A DNA stretch of 64,000 bases from Adiantum capillus-veneris. Lineage: Eukaryota; Streptophyta; Polypodiopsida; Polypodiales; Pteridaceae. Positions 33,297 through 45,441 of this stretch are shown in pieces. The DNA lies in contig CM043953.1 of assembly GCA_014529385.2 (NCBI GenBank), positions 111,666,549 to 111,730,548 of the forward strand. Direction: 5' to 3'. Numbering within the stretch: position 1 is the stretch's first letter; the number at the start of each line of letters is the position of its first letter. The position numbers and the translations under genes are program-made. The notes under the pieces are model-generated. The model was not told the DNA's origin, made no database searches, and worked only from the letters and a program-made list of their open reading frames with translations.

Positions 33297-36200
33297 GTGA
33301 AAATCAATTTCGATGACGAAGTGCGAGCTCTCCTTATACTATCATCTCTACCGGATAGCTGGGACAGCCTTGTGATGGCTGTAAGTAATTCTATCTCTGG
33401 CACAAATACTCTTAAGTTTGATGATGTTGTGGGTGTTCTCCTAAGCGAGGAAATGCGAAGGAGAAGCACAGGAGAATCATCAAGTGCTGCACTATCAGTG
33501 GAAACAAGAGGAAGGCTTAAGGAGAGGTTCAAAAACCAAAAGGGTCGTGATTGCTCAAGGCGGAGCAAGTCATGCACAAAGTCAGTTCTTGAATGTTGGA
33601 ACTGCGGCAAGAAGGGCCACGTCAAGAAGGATTGTTGGTCCAAGAAGAAGAAGGAGACAGAGTCTCAAGACAACAAGCCAACATCGGAGGCCAATGTGGC
33701 AGGTAAAGTAGAGCAAGATGCTCTAATTCTCTCATTAGACAATGTGTATAATTCCTGGATAGTAGATTCCGGGGCTTCATTCCATGCGACACCACACAAG
33801 CAACATTTCCAAGACTACACCAAAGGTAATTTTGGGTATGTATACTTGGGAGATGATGAAGCTTGTGAGATTGTCGGCAAAGGTACAGTTTCTTTCAAAA
33901 CTGCTAACGGAAATGAATGGAAGCTTAAAGATGTTAGGCATGTTCCTTCTCTTCGCAAAAATTTGATCTCTACAGGACAATTGGACGATGACGGTCACAA
34001 CATTGCATTCGGAAACAAACGATGGAAGATCTCAAAGGGATCTTTGGTGGTTGCCAAGGGTGAAAAAGTCGGTACACTTTACTTGTGTACTGTTAGCACG
34101 CAACCTTCAGCTTGTGCATCAGCTACAGAAGTTGACAGTGCAGTGTGGCACTACCGACTTGGGCATATGAGTGCCAAAGGAATGCAAATCCTTCAAACAA
34201 AGAAGCTTCTACCAGGTTTGAAAGAAGTGGACTTAGAGTTATGTGAAGATTGTGTTTATGGTAAACAAAAGAGGGTAAAATTTCAAAAATCAGGAAATGA
34301 AAGAAAAAATAAAAAACTTGAGTTGGTTCATTCTGATGTTTGGGGTCCTGCAAGTACACCATCACTTGGTGGCTCATTATACTATGTAACATTCATAGAC
34401 GATGCGACTAGAAAAACATGGGTTTATGTCATGAAGAATAAATCCGATGTATTTTCCATATTTCAAAGGTGGAAAGCCTTTGTGGAGAATGAAACAGGTA
34501 CCAAGGTTAAATGCCTCAGATCTGACAATGGAGGCGAATATTGTAGCCAAGCTTTTGAAAGCTTTTGTGCTAGCAATGGCATTCGGAGGCAAAGGACAAC
34601 CCCAAGGACACCTCAACAAAATGGGATTTCGGAAAGGATGAACAGGACAATCATGGAACGAGCACGAAGCATGCGGCTACATGCAGGCCTATCGCTTGAG
34701 CTTTGGGCGGAAGCTGTAAGTACGTCTGTGTACTTAATCAATCGGTCACCCTCAACGGCATTGGATGGGGGAGTTCCAGAAGAGGCATGGACAGGTAAAC
34801 CGGTGAATTATGCATTTCTCAAAGTGTTTGGGTGTGAGGCTTTCATGCACATAGATAGAAGCCTAAGATCAAAGTTAGATGCAAAGTCCAAAAAGTGTTT
34901 CTTCATTGGCTATGGAGAAGGAGACTTTGGGTATCGCCTATGGAATCCTGAAGATGGTAAAATCTTAAGGAGTAGGGATGTAATGTTTAACGAACAAAAT
35001 ATGTACAAAGATTACTTGGAAAGAAAACAAACAAAAGAAACAGGTGATGAGTACATGGAGCTTGAGGACGGTGAAGACTCAAGGACTGCAAATGGTGACA
35101 ATGTGCAACAACGTCAACCAAATGAGGAGCCTCAACCTATTCCCCGAAGATCTACAAGAGCAAGTAGACCTCCAGAAAGGTTTGTTCCTTCCTTCAACCA
35201 TCTCTTGATCTCAGATTTTGGAGAGCCGGAATCATATGAAGAAGCTATGCAACATGAATCCAAAGAAGAATGGACGAAGAGCATGCAAGTGGAGATGGAC
35301 TCACTACATCGCAACCAAACATGGGAGTTGGTTGAGTTGCCTAAAGGTAAGCGGGCACTTCAAAACAAATGGGTGTACAAGCTAAAGGAAGAAGAAGGTG
35401 GGAAGAAAAGGTACAAGTCTAGGCTTGTGGTAAAAGGTTTTTCTCAAAAGAAAGGTATTGACTTCAATGAAATATTTTCTCCTGTTGTAAAAATGAACTC
35501 AATTAGGCTTGTCTTAAGCCTTGTGGCTGCTCATGATCTAAATCTCAAGCAAATGGATGTAAATACGGCATTCCCTCACGGTGACTTAGAGGAGGAAATC
35601 TACATGCTTCAACCAAAGGGGTATGAAGTAAAAGGTAAGGAGAAAATGGTTTGCAGATTAAAGAAGAGCTTGTATGGTTTAAAGAAAGCATCAAGACAAT
35701 GGTACTTGAAGTTTGATCGATGGATTTTGGATCATGGATTCACAAGATGCAACTCGGATCACTGCGTCTACACGGAGAATTTGGAAGATGGGAAATTCAT
35801 CATCCTAATGTTGTATGTTGATGACATGTTGATTGCAAGTGCTAACATGCAGGACATCAAAGACCTAAAAGAGGAGCTGTCCAAATATTTTTCAATGAAA
35901 GATTTAGGTGCTGCAAAGAGGATACTTGGTATGAAAATATCAAGGGACAGGACGAAGAAGACAATAAAGCTATCTCAAGAAGATTACATCAAGAAGGTAC
36001 TAGAAAGGTTTGCAATGCAAAATGCAAAACCAGTTTCTACACCTTTGGCTGGTCATTTTAAACTAACGAAGGATATGTGTCCAAAGACACAAGAGGAGAT
36101 AGCCTATATGTCTAAAGTTCCATATGCTGCAGCGGTAGGTTCTCTAATGTATGCTATGGTCTGTACAAGGCCAGACATTGCACATGCAGTGGGAGTTGTG

Positions 36201-36776
36201 AGTAGGTTCATGGACAACCCAGGTAAAGAGCATTGGCAAGCTGTGAAGTGGATACTTAGGTATCTAAAAGGGACAACAACAAATGCTTTGTATTTTGGAG
36301 GAACTGATATCTTTCTAGAAGGGTATGCTGATGCAGATATGGCAGGTGACAAAGATACTCGAAGAAGCACTACTGGCTATGTGTTCACGGTTGGAGGCAC
36401 AGCAGTAAGCTGGGCTTCAAAGCTGCAGAAAGTGGTTTCACTTTCTACCACGGAAGCAGAGTATGTAGCAATGACGGAGGCAAGCAAAGAAATTCTGTGG
36501 CTTCACAGATTCTTAGAAGAGCTTGGATTCAAACAAGACAATTGTGTCTTGTACAGTGATAGCCAAAGCGCTATCCATCTTGCAAAGAACTCAACCTTTC
36601 ATTCAAGGACAAAGCACATTGAGGTGAGATATCACTTCATACGCACTCTTTTGGAAGAGGGACAACTAAAGCTAGGAAAGGTGAATACAAGTGAAAATCC
36701 TGCAGACATGTTTACAAAGGTGGTCAACAAGGAGAAGTTGAGCTTTTGCTCATCTTCAATCGGCATTCAAGGATAA
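33297..36776 (+). CDS. Copia-1 gag(partial)-pol polyprotein, intact frame of 1,159 codons
   Basis: This is the C-terminal gag plus full pol. Zinc knuckle CX2CX4HX4C is at residues 100-113. Protease DSGAS is at 157-161. The pre-integrase HYRLGHMS block is near 282. The integrase core has HSDVWGP near 343, SDNGGEY near 408 and PQQNGISER near 440 (D,D,E). RT has TAFPHGDL near 755 and YVDD near 839. RNase H has AEY and SDSQSA near 1085, then TKHIEVRYHFIR. Order PR-INT-RT-RNH is diagnostic of Ty1/copia, and the protease and post-protease sequence is of the Tnt1 (Tork) type. There are no stops or frameshifts, unlike every other long ORF here, so this is a young insertion. The listed start is the first Met in the open frame. 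The true gag start is in the inverted segment, so transcription and priming from the 5' LTR should be broken. Confidence 0.95.
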   Translation: MKINFDDEVRALLILSSLPDSWDSLVMAVSNSISGTNTLKFDDVVGVLLSEEMRRRSTGESSSAALSVETRGRLKERFKNQKGRDCSRRSKSCTKSVLECWNCGKKGHVKKDCWSKKKKETESQDNKPTSEANVAGKVEQDALILSLDNVYNSWIVDSGASFHATPHKQHFQDYTKGNFGYVYLGDDEACEIVGKGTVSFKTANGNEWKLKDVRHVPSLRKNLISTGQLDDDGHNIAFGNKRWKISKGSLVVAKGEKVGTLYLCTVSTQPSACASATEVDSAVWHYRLGHMSAKGMQILQTKKLLPGLKEVDLELCEDCVYGKQKRVKFQKSGNERKNKKLELVHSDVWGPASTPSLGGSLYYVTFIDDATRKTWVYVMKNKSDVFSIFQRWKAFVENETGTKVKCLRSDNGGEYCSQAFESFCASNGIRRQRTTPRTPQQNGISERMNRTIMERARSMRLHAGLSLELWAEAVSTSVYLINRSPSTALDGGVPEEAWTGKPVNYAFLKVFGCEAFMHIDRSLRSKLDAKSKKCFFIGYGEGDFGYRLWNPEDGKILRSRDVMFNEQNMYKDYLERKQTKETGDEYMELEDGEDSRTANGDNVQQRQPNEEPQPIPRRSTRASRPPERFVPSFNHLLISDFGEPESYEEAMQHESKEEWTKSMQVEMDSLHRNQTWELVELPKGKRALQNKWVYKLKEEEGGKKRYKSRLVVKGFSQKKGIDFNEIFSPVVKMNSIRLVLSLVAAHDLNLKQMDVNTAFPHGDLEEEIYMLQPKGYEVKGKEKMVCRLKKSLYGLKKASRQWYLKFDRWILDHGFTRCNSDHCVYTENLEDGKFIILMLYVDDMLIASANMQDIKDLKEELSKYFSMKDLGAAKRILGMKISRDRTKKTIKLSQEDYIKKVLERFAMQNAKPVSTPLAGHFKLTKDMCPKTQEEIAYMSKVPYAAAVGSLMYAMVCTRPDIAHAVGVVSRFMDNPGKEHWQAVKWILRYLKGTTTNALYFGGTDIFLEGYADADMAGDKDTRRSTTGYVFTVGGTAVSWASKLQKVVSLSTTEAEYVAMTEASKEILWLHRFLEELGFKQDNCVLYSDSQSAIHLAKNSTFHSRTKHIEVRYHFIRTLLEEGQLKLGKVNTSENPADMFTKVVNKEKLSFCSSSIGIQG

Positions 36777-36820
36777 GAAGCCAGAATGGGAAGCAGTCAC
36801 AGGTTTGGTTTGGAGATCAG

Positions 36821-36836
36821 TCTCCAAGTGGGAGAT
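36821..36836 (+). promoter_or_regulatory. Polypurine tract of copia-1
   Basis: CCAAGTGGGAGATTG-type purine-rich run ending against the LTR start TGTTAAG at 36837, the usual form in Tnt1-like elements. Confidence 0.8.
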
Positions 36837-37622
36837 TGTTAAGTATGGAGCCTGATTTACCCTTGTAATTTTATGTGGTAAAAGCGCACATTTGTAAGGC
36901 CCCCATTATGAGGAGAAGCCATCGTGCGTGAAGGAAAATCACTCACCGAAAACCAAAATTTTCACGGAGAAGAATCAGGGGCAACTTTAAAGGCCTCGGG
37001 GGCGGAGGCCCTCGAGACCTTTTTTTTCGCCGGAATATTCTTTTTCGCCGGAATATTATGTCCGGACGGCGGCCGGAAAGTGGTCGGAAAACAACCAATC
37101 GGTTGGCCGGTGGCCGGTGGCCGGTGGTCGGAAGTCAATGGCCGGTGGCCGGTGGCCGAATTCAATGGCCGGTGGCCGAATTCAAACGCGGACTTGTCTT
37201 CTCAAGGGCGGCCACACATGGGCGGATTGGAGGGTCCGATTTGGACTTATTCGCACAAGGGCGGCTACACATGGCTGTCTCTCATAAGAGAGGGCAGCCC
37301 TTTTGGCCTATAAAAGGAGGCCATTTCTACACACATTTCATAGTGTGAAGTTGATGCAACAAGGTGAGTGTGAGGTGGTGAGAGTGAAGCAAGGCGGGAG
37401 CTCCATTAAGGGTATAATTCCTTTGTAAACTACTTCTTGTTTTGAAGTACTAAAGCCATTGAGTGGCTGCTTTCCCGTGGACGTAGCCCACATTGGGTGA
37501 ACCACGTAGATCGTGTGTACTCTCTCTCTCTCTCTACTCTATAATCTCGTGTATATAAATCTGTCTCTCTCCATTAAGTAATCTACTCAATTATCTATTT
37601 AGCTACGTCTTATTTCCTAACA
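36837..37622 (+). repeat. 3' LTR of copia-1 (786 bp)
   Basis: TGTTAAG...CCTAACA, directly followed by the CTGAG duplication. TATA box TATAAAA is at 37309-37315. It contains GGCCGGTGGCC minisatellite units (about 37100-37175) and a CT tract. Confidence 0.95.
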
Positions 37623-37627
37623 CTGAG

Positions 37628-37932
37628 CAAATTGTCAGTCTATCGCGATAGACTAAGAAAGTAGCGATTCAGACATATTTTGCAATTTGTGACTATACTG
37701 ATAGGACATACTCTCCATATAGATCCCATCCATCATTTCATATTTGAAATTGGACCACCAGAAGGCTGACTAAGTGGTTGCTGTACATACTTAAAAGATT
37801 TTTTGGTAATTCAGGGAAAACCCATGTGAACAGACTAACCATCCTTGTGTAGATACCAGAAGGAGATCATCACAAAGCCGCACAAGAAGGAGTCCAAGTA
37901 AGATCTAAGTTTGCAACCCAACTTTCATTCTT
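37628..37932 (+). other. Family A leader, last part before gag
   Basis: It contains the perfect 18-bp palindrome AGTCTATCGCGATAGACT at 37637. A CCAAGTAAGAT sequence about 37897 resembles a 5' splice donor and is conserved at the same place in the second element (about 61672). Confidence 0.6.
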
Positions 37933-40702
37933 ATGTATTTAAGGTCAGGAGCCTTTGTTAAGTCGGGAGCTAAAAGTGTCAAAAGTCAAGTAAGCACCAT
38001 GTCCACCGAAGAGAGTGTACCTCAGACGAGACTAGACCCATTAGCACCGATCATTGAAGAGGGTAGTGATACTCACACCTCGTCGGAAAAGTCCTTCTTC
38101 ATGATGGGGAGTCAGCAGCCAGGAGGTTTCAACGGTGAAGGAACAATGCCAGGGGGGAGCACCTCCCTACATCCTTTAAACGAAACCAAGTTCACTATAA
38201 TCTTCTTGGAAGGAACTAACTCGAGGGGAGCCTTAGTTTATTCTGACTATCGGGGAAGCAAGTGTATTTGTATTGAAGAAAGACCGGCTCAGAGACTAGA
38301 GATAATTCGAGTCTATGATGATGGAGACAGATTCCGAGACGAAAAGGGGAACCACTATCTGATAGTGAGTAACCGTGAGGATTACAACAGATATGGGGAT
38401 AACGAAGCAAAAGGGAAAATGGTTTCAGAAACCCAAGAACCGCCTCCTAACATTGATCGACCTGGAGCGCTTTTTATGTATGACAAGAAAACAACCAGGG
38501 TCCCAACCTATAATGAGAATTTAGGGATTTTAAAGCATGAAAGCGAGGGAATAGTCTCTTACTTTCGATGCAAGGAACCCTACCCAAACGAATTAAGCAA
38601 AGATAAGGTTCTTTACTTATTTTCTTATGAAACTGCTATGGGGAAGGATATTGTTTTTGTTGACAGATACGGGTGAGAATACAAACGTATTCTCCCAGAG
38701 GAGGTTGAAAAGGCAACAGTTCCGGAAGCATCGACCTATGGCCCCGACGAAGTACCAAGAGCCACCTACACCCCTAGCAAGTCGACAAATCCCTTTTCAT
38801 AAGATTATGATGCTACCTCACATTCTACCCGACAACCGACGTCCAACTACTAGGACCAACCAGCTAACTTAGCCATTATTGCAGGCATGGCTTTGACAGA
38901 GTGCTACATTAGAACAAGACCGAACCCGAGAGGGTTATCAAACCGTACGAGGGCTAAGGGATTTACAAGAACCACCACTCTATGCACAGTATCAAGGAGA
39001 GAGTAAGCCAAGGACTCAGGGGTCAACTGAGCCTGGAAGAACACCCCTAGAACGAGTTCGGAGAGATGAACCATCTCTCGCGAGAACTGTTAGAAATTAT
39101 GGCTTAGGAGCACCATTGGGAGAGGAACCTGGCCACTACAGAAGACCAGATGAGGTATATCAACTAGGACGGGGAGATCCCATGATGAGATTTGTAGACC
39201 ATCGTAGAATTAGACCTTCTCAAGTGCAAAAATGGGTAAACAAGAAATATACGGGAAGTAGGGATCCGAGAGATCATGTAGCAGCCTTTGTGTGTGTAAT
39301 TAGAGCTGAAGAGGTGTTAGACTTTCCTACCCAATTTGCAGGATTCGGTTTAACCTTAGAGGATGATGCTGCTACATGGTTTTACTCAGTGGAGCGAAGA
39401 GACTTTGAGTCTATGGAGGAAGTGTTTGACGAGTTTATCGAGGAATTCTCACAAAGGGGAATAGCTCATAATACAGTCTCACAAATCCATAAATTCAAAC
39501 AGAAAGATGGAGAGTCTGTGCGAAAGGCAGCCCTCCGATTAAAAAGATATGTGAAGTTCTACCCCGTGGAAGAAATGCCAACTCAGTCCAGACTTATGCT
39601 TATACTTATCCAAGGACTAAGGAATGCAGATCTTCAGAAGGACTTACATATGAAAAGGAGCACAACGTTGAATGATTTAACCAAGGAAGCTCTATACCTT
39701 GTGGACAATTGTGCGGTCTACAAAGAGGGCGAGTTCAAGGATCGCGACGATGATTCTTCCTCGCAACAAAGCGGAAGCAAGTCTGCTAAGACAACACCGA
39801 AAGGAGAAGTAGTGGTAAGCCAAGAGCAGCTTGTAGAGGAAGTGCTTAAAAAGATTAACTTGTATTCCAAACCACAAGCTAAACAACCAAAATGTTGTGC
39901 GATTGAACAAAAATGGACAAACCATGGGATGGAGGAGTGTTATTATAACAAGGGATATGTGAGAGAACGACCATATGCTCCGCAAGCTCAGGCGACATCC
40001 CCTCAAGTCCCACCGATGCCTAGATATCAGACAGGCAACCTACCAGGACCTGTAGGTGTAGAAAGACCACAACCAGTGTTGGGACAACAACCACCCCTAC
40101 CAGGATTACGACCAGTCGGCATAAGATACACACCCACAGTAACTGAGTCGGATGAGAAGGCTTTGGTACCTATGCATGCATACTACGACGAGCCCAATGG
40201 ATATGCGGAAAACTCTGTTTATTATCCACAGGAAGAACCCTCTACACCAGAACCATGGAGCATGATAGGAAATACAGGACCACCAACTGCTGCACAGGTA
40301 GCGGGGGAAGGAAGATATAGCTTGTATGAAAGAACATTGTTGTTCATAGCCAACGGAGGCATGAGCGGGCAAAGAATTGCACACCAACAAAGAGGAGCTC
40401 CAGGAGCACCTCAACAGCCTAAAGGACCATGCTACAAGTGTGGTGGAGACCATTGGCTGAGGGACTGCCCTCATGACAAAATCATTAGGGTCGACGCATA
40501 TTGCACCGAGTGTGGAATTACTCACTTGATCCCTGATTGCCCTAAAAACCTGAGCAAAGGAGAAAAAACTACCTTGAATATGCTGGGAGCGTCGCCTTCC
40601 AGTGGAGGGTCAGAAAACGAAACTCCGATTCCTGTTAAGGTCTTGACGAGAGCCCAAGCAAGGAGAAATGACAATCAGCCCAAGAGTAACGATGAAAATT
40701 AG
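37933..40702 (+). pseudogene. Family A gag (about 920 codons ancestrally), one stop and one frameshift
   Basis: The ATG at 37933 opens a frame to a TGA at 38674 that is CGA in the sister copy. A frameshift lies between there and 39116, after which 528 codons remain open to TAG at 40700. The sister (61708 onward) keeps both halves in one frame, so this is one protein. The N-terminal ~390 residues are not a recognised domain. The central region (about 39270-39710) is Retrotrans_gag (FGLTLEDDAATWF, FSQRGIA). The C-terminus is Pro/Gln-rich and has two CX2CX3HX4C knuckles (about 40432-40470 and 40501-40540), one residue shorter than the classical spacing. It would form the capsid and bind the element RNA. 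Confidence 0.85.
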
Positions 40703-41592
40703 GAAGAAATCAAGACTGACAAGTCTAGCGTCAGTCGTGATAATCCTTGGAAAGAACGAAGAGCAAAAATGAAAGCTAGACGTGAGCGAAAACAAAAATA
40801 TGTAGAAGTTGAGCTAATGATATCTCGAGAGCAACTTAAACAGCAAAGAGAGTCCGACTCTCTAAAATCAAGGGAGGGACCAAGAAGTGCAAGCTCAGGA
40901 GGGTCAGTATTGGTAGATGAGATCAATGAACCCTTAGATGCAATCTTGCAAGAATATGAAGCAAGATTGAAGAACAGACAGAGTCTAGAGCAAAGGTGGA
41001 TGACATATCCATATCCAAAGATAGAAAAAGAGAGACTAGAGATGTGCAAACAGCTGATTGAAACTGCACAAGCTTTACTGGAGCCTCCACCTATGGAAGT
41101 GGGGGATAGAGTAATCAAACCACCAAACAATGAAACACCTCACAAAATTGAACAAAGGATACCCGACAAGATAGAAAACGTTAAATCCTTGCTGGATGTA
41201 GAGGATGCAAGAGACGTGCCTAATAGCACTGATCAATGACTGAAAGATTTTCCACCATATACGCCTATTGTGGAAGAAAATTGGCCTGAAGAGCTATGGG
41301 AAACGGTGAGAAAAGCTCAAGAAAAATATGAGTCAAAATCAATCGAGTCGGCGCCTCTCTCGGAGTTGAACTTGAATAAGCCTCCATGGGATTTAGACGT
41401 TAAATCATTTCAAGGGGATAATTGTTCAGTTGCATCCGAAGATAGCAAACGAGCATCACTCAGAACTTTGCCATCATATATGGGGGACTATGAGGCAAGG
41501 TGAGAAATTCGAAGAGTACCTTCTCAAAGAATAGGCGGGTCAAATCAATTGGACACTAAAATCCTGACAGACTTGTTGACCACTCCGGTCAA
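40703..41592 (+). pseudogene. Gag-pol spacer region, in frame with gag across a TAG
   Basis: The frame of gag continues after a single TAG (AAT-TAG-GAA) through basic, Lys/Glu-rich sequence (KARRERKQKYVEVEL), a TGA at 41237 and another TGA at 41501, and reaches a TTPVKCTITLAEL block that normally precedes the protease. A one-base loss near 41618 then shifts the frame. The TAG could be a read-through site or just a mutation, and no second copy of this position is in the window. Confidence 0.6.
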
Positions 41593-43254
41593 GTGTACAA
41601 TCACATTGGCAGAATTGTGAAAATTAGGCCAAGCATGTGGACGGAAGTGGGCAAATGTCTTGAAAAATTTGGTATAAGGACGCCTCTTAAGTTCTTCGAA
41701 ACCGAGCTTAATGACACAGAACCGAAGAAAGTCAACACTAGACCAGTGCCACTCAATAAGGTAGGAGAGTATTGTGAGGGTGAAGACGGCAACACAACCC
41801 TACCAGTTGAGTATAAAGGCATAGAGACTAAGGCAATACTTGATAGCGGAGCTGGCATTGCCATTGCGACCAAAATGCTATGGGAAAAATGGGGAGAACC
41901 AGCAATACGAACAACTAGAATGAAATTGCAACTGGCAGATGGGCACATAGAAAGGCCTATAGGATTGCTTGAGGCAATTGTGGTATCTTCCTGTGGCATA
42001 GAGTACGAACATACCTTTGCCATAGTAGATTTTCGCAAGAAGAACAACTATGAAATTATCCTTCGTAGGCCGTTCATGAGGCAACTCAAAATGGTGCAGG
42101 ACTAGGGGTATGATTATTTGTATCTAAGACATGCTGAAACTACTACACGAGTAAACATGAAAAATCATAGCTACCATGATGTCACGAGAACCCCTGTGGA
42201 AGAATTTGACTCAGCCACCATTAGTGGATCAGAAGTCCCAGCGTGGCTTTGTAAGAAAAAGGAGATATGGATGTGCGGGGCATCTCAATGTAGTGAATTT
42301 GACCACAATGAAAAGACACTAGAGAGGGTCTTGGAAGACGATGCATATATACGAGAACCTTTTCCTGAAGAGAAGCTCGAACCCCTAGAATGGTCTCAAA
42401 TTTTGGCTACATTGGATGTATGCGTCAATGAAGTCACTCCCACCAAATTTTGTGATGAGAATGGCTACGATATCATACCATACTACATGTTGAGCAAAAT
42501 TGTGGAGGAGGACGAGAACGATGGAGATACTGAGAATATGAGGATCAATAAAACAAGAATGAAACTTGAGATTAAGATAGTGGGCTATGTGGACATCCCC
42601 ACTAAAGAAATCAAGCAGGAGGGAGAAGAATTTTATGATTCTTCTAATCAAAGTGAAAACAAGGATAACGCGGATGACGAGAAGTCGGAAAATACGGAGG
42701 GAGACGACAATCAAGATCAAGACAATGACATCTTCTATAATTTCCCAAACCAAAGTGAGAGATGCCAAAAAAGATACAAGAGTAAACGACACCATATCAG
42801 TCTACCAACCAAGCTGAGACCCATGCCGGAGTTTAGGGGTAAGACACATTTCCTTATGAACATTCATGCTATTGATTGTGCTAAGGATAAAGTGTTAGGA
42901 AGATTTCTTAAGGTTGTTGAAGACTCAGGATTTAAGTCCAGACAATTGAAACCTAAGAAAACCAGCAAAGCAAAAAAAAGAGTTGCAACAGAAAAACTGA
43001 ATGTCTCTGATGGTCCAATTATGATGAAAATGAGATACAATGAGTTGAAACAAAAAATAAAAAATGTATGGACAACTGAAATGGAAAGTAGCGATGGAAC
43101 GAATGCTAGTGATGGGAGTAAAAAGATAGATGTACCTCCTCACTATTGTAAGTACACCATTCAGGAAAGAAGATTGGTGGTTCAACAACCAATGAGGGAG
43201 CCTAAATCAAACGAGTCCTACGATGGGCCAGAGAACGCCAAGAAAATAGACTGA
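41593..43254 (+). pseudogene. Family A pol: protease and protease-RT spacer
   Basis: The retropepsin active site ILDSGAG is at about 41836-41856, preceded by the substrate-cleft region and followed by a second-lobe ILRRPF block near 42058 (usually ILGRPF). A TAG at 42103 (probably from TGG) interrupts the frame. The next 378 codons are a long acidic spacer (runs of Glu/Asp/Asn about 42620-42740) with no recognised domain, ending at a TGA at 43252 that again leaves the frame unchanged. Confidence 0.8.
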
Positions 43255-43377
43255 GTAGAGCCAAGAGAAAGTCCTCGACCTGCTTACATTGCCACAGATC
43301 TAGGTCGGGAAGAAGAGGACTTACTGATCAAAACACTTAAGGAGTTTCGAGATGTATTTGCATGGTCGTACAAAGAT

Positions 43378-45441
43378 TTGAAGGGGGTGGATCCTAACAT
43401 TTGTGAACATTCAATCCCTCTGAAGTCTGATGCAAAGCCAAGCAAACAACATCCATACACGTATAATGAGACATTCGCCAAAAGGATAAAAGAAGAGATA
43501 GACAAACTTATGGAGGCTGAATTTATTTATGAGATAGAGCACACGGACTGGGTGTCCCCGATAGTGGTGGTACCCAAGCAAAACGAGAAATTACGAGTGT
43601 GTGTAAATCTCAAGAAGGTAAACGTAGCAACAATAAGGGACAACTACCCTCTTCCTATCACTGAACACGTCCTGGAACGAGTGGCAGACAAGCAAGCCTA
43701 TAGCTTTATGTACGGATTCTCTGGTTATAACCAATTGGGGGTCAAACTAGAAGATCAATACAAAACAGCGTTTGCAACAGAATGGGGCATATATGCGTTT
43801 AGAGTAATGCCATTTGGCTTGACCAATTCTCCAGCCACATTTCAAAGATTAATGACACATGATTTTAAAGAATACTTGCGAATATTCTTGGATATTTACA
43901 TGGACGACTTGTGTGTCTATTCTCTATTGAGAGAAGACCATATAGATCATCTTAGAAAGGTATTCAAAAAATGCAGAACGTATAGGATTTGCCTCAACCC
44001 AGAAAAATGTGTATTCATGGTACGACAAGGTAAAATCTTAGGCCACATAGTGCCGGCTAATGGAATTACCACTGATGAAGACAAGGTAAAGGTGATCATA
44101 GAATTGCCAAGACCAAACACTGTACGAGAGGTACAATCATTTATGGGACATTGTGGATACTACCGACGTTTTATCTACATGTACGCTGTAATAGCAAAAC
44201 CCTTGTATAGTCTAATCACGATCTTCAATTGGACCAATGAATGTGAGGAGTCATTCCAAAAACTAAAATATGCACTAGTATCTGCACCAATTCTAAAAGC
44301 ACTAGATTGGTCAAAGATCTTCCATGTACATGTAGATGCTTCGGCATTTGCAATAGGTTGTATATTAGCACAACAAGGGGAGGGTAAGACGGATTTTCCA
44401 ATTAGTTATGCTAGTAGACAACTCAACAGTGTAGAAAAGAATTATACTACCACTGAAAGAGAAGGATTGGGTATGATATATGTGGTAAAGAAATTTCGGC
44501 ATTACTTGCTCGCGAACAAATTCACATTCTTTGTGGATCATCAGGCACTCTTGTACTTAGTAAACAAACCTTGTAACATGGGACGAATTGTAAGATGGTT
44601 CATTGTGTTGCTGGAGTTTGATTTTACGGTAGTAGTTAAGAAAGGAAAAACTCATCAAAGAGCAGACCACCTTTCTCGATTACTACATGGTGAAAAAGCT
44701 ACTGGGGTAGATGATGATCTCCCAGACGCATACTTGTTAAATATAGAGATGGTACCGAAATGGTCAGAGAAATTTATTCCGTTGCTGACATATGGAATGA
44801 ATCTTGACGACAAACACACGGTGCAAGACGTTAGACAAGCACGAAATTACACAATGCTTGCGGGAAGAATGTACCATCATGGAAACGATGGGATTCTAAG
44901 TTTGTGTATAGGCCCAGAGGAGTACGAAGCGTATCTAGAGGAGGCCCATACACAAACAGGGGGATTCCATAGAGGAAATCAAATGATGTATGAACAACTA
45001 AGAAGACTTGGAGTGTATTGGCCAGGAATGGCAGGCAATGTAGCTAAGTACATCAAGAAATGCGACTTTTGCACATCCAATACTACTGTGGATTATGCCA
45101 CATTATACCAAGTGACAGTAGCACCCGCATGGAGTCATGCTATTGTGGAATATTTGACTAATAAGGAGCTGCCAGGAGATTGGTCTAAAGCCAGACAAAA
45201 GGCTTTACAAATCGAAGCGAATAGGTATGCCCTCATTAGTGACCAATTGTATAAAAGAGGAACTGATGACCAGCTGAGGTTAGTTCCTCATGAAAATGAC
45301 TACTTTCCATTGTTGGAACAAGCTCATGCAGGCATAGCAGGAGGTCATTTTTCAGCAGAGAACCGTAAAAATCATTATGGTTGCAGGTATATGGTGGCCG
45401 ACCATGATTCAAGATGCAGCAGAATTCGTGAAAAGGTGTGA
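43378..45441 (+). pseudogene. Family A pol: reverse transcriptase, RNase H, extra HHCC finger
   Basis: RT motifs in order are DWVSPIVVVPK (about 43540), GFSGYNQL (about 43715), MPFGLTNSPATFQR (about 43808) and YMDD (43897-43908). RNase H has VDAS (about 44334), TTEREGL, VDHQAL and the RADHLSR end (about 44660). An HHCC zinc-binding block then follows (H near 44946 and 44967, CDFC near 45061-45072), and, after a linker with the Tat-like DWSKARQKALQIEANRYAL phrase, a second HHCC block starts at about 45320. Frame is lost by a one-base change near 45375. Reading continues in the next entry. Confidence 0.88.

Larger units (their letters stand above)
32153..37622 (+). mobile_element. Copia-1 (Tnt1/Tork-like) full-length element with internal inversion
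   Basis: It is inserted in the family A leader with a perfect 5-bp duplication CTGAG (32148-32152 and 37623-37627), and the uninterrupted site is visible at 61390-61415. Ends are TGTTAAG...CCTAACA. The interior keeps a 1,159-codon open frame, but about 760 bp (32497-33256), covering the 3' part of the 5' LTR, the primer binding site and the start of gag, is inverted in place, with about 165 bp of gag lost. Confidence 0.95.
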
